Positions 63,913 through 64,000 of a stretch of DNA of 64,000 nucleotides are shown one piece after another; the stretch's first letter is position 1; the number at the start of each line of letters is the position of its first letter. Source of the DNA: Agrobacterium larrymoorei (GTDB lineage: Bacteria; Pseudomonadota; Alphaproteobacteria; Rhizobiales; Rhizobiaceae); assembly GCF_013322225.1 (NCBI RefSeq), contig NZ_JAAMFB010000016.1, positions 277,830 to 341,829 on the forward strand. The letters run 5' to 3'. Under the pieces are notes generated by a model. It was given only the letters and a program-made list of their open reading frames with translations. It ran no database searches and was not told the DNA's origin. The translations under genes were made by a program, and so were the position numbers.

Positions 63913-64000
63913 TTGTTGTTCTGAGGTTATTGTCGGTGCGGGACTGCGGGCCCTTCACAGCCCGCAGTCCCGGCGACAGGCGACCGTCCGAGGATTGGGA

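Overview
The window looks like core chromosome of a Rhizobiaceae alphaproteobacterium, most likely Agrobacterium or a close Rhizobium. Supporting evidence is the GC-rich coding, the fused anthranilate synthase TrpE(G) behind a three-Trp leader peptide, a choline transporter of the choXWV type, a NolR-like ArsR regulator, a RirA-type iron operator, a rhizobial Pho box and RIME-like intergenic palindromes. No rRNA, tRNA, CRISPR array, prophage or insertion sequence was recognised. The species call is inference from gene content, not from a search.

Layout: 1-10 kb carries the Rieske subunit gene petA (cut by the window edge), a membrane-anchored EEP-fold phosphodiesterase, two half-size ABC exporters, trmL, a Na/Pi cotransporter and hemF. 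10-13.6 kb has two small unknown proteins and the minus-strand set DUF1285, NUDIX and cca, interrupted by a perfect 52-bp-arm palindrome. 13.7-20.6 kb is a tight MoxR/DUF58/BatA-DUF4159/membrane-vWA operon. 20.6-31.5 kb holds assorted enzymes (two GNATs, an MBL-fold hydrolase, a glutathionyl-hydroquinone-reductase-like GST, NUDIX, a metallophosphoesterase), an MFS transporter, leuA with a leaderless-type leucine leader peptide, a BrnT/BrnA toxin-antitoxin pair and a BenE transporter. 31.5-39 kb has an HxlR/PRISE-reductase divergent pair, a ClpP, HupE/UreJ, a DUF2076 protein behind a large SD-masking stem-loop, queF, a CDF exporter, an AT-richer orphan gene, a LysE exporter and a DUF2459 protein.

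39-50 kb: trpE(G) with its attenuator, an extensin-like protein, an iron-regulated TonB-dependent haem-type receptor, UPF0114, a LuxR solo, DUF2333 next to an unknown coiled-coil protein, pseudoazurin and tdk. 50.7-64 kb: choXWV, a NolR-like regulator, DUF3095, a branched-chain amino-acid binding protein, adenine deaminase, an alpha-glucosidase divergent from a 2-keto-3-deoxygluconate-type kinase, a Pho-box-preceded glycosyltransferase (probably a phosphate-starvation glycolipid synthase), DUF2026, and a RIME-like repeat at the end.

No large undescribed cluster stands out. The most interesting signals are at RNA level: the two amino-acid attenuators, three cases in which a hairpin covers a Shine-Dalgarno sequence (10052, 12783 and 34608), and the Pho and iron operators that assign regulation to single genes.
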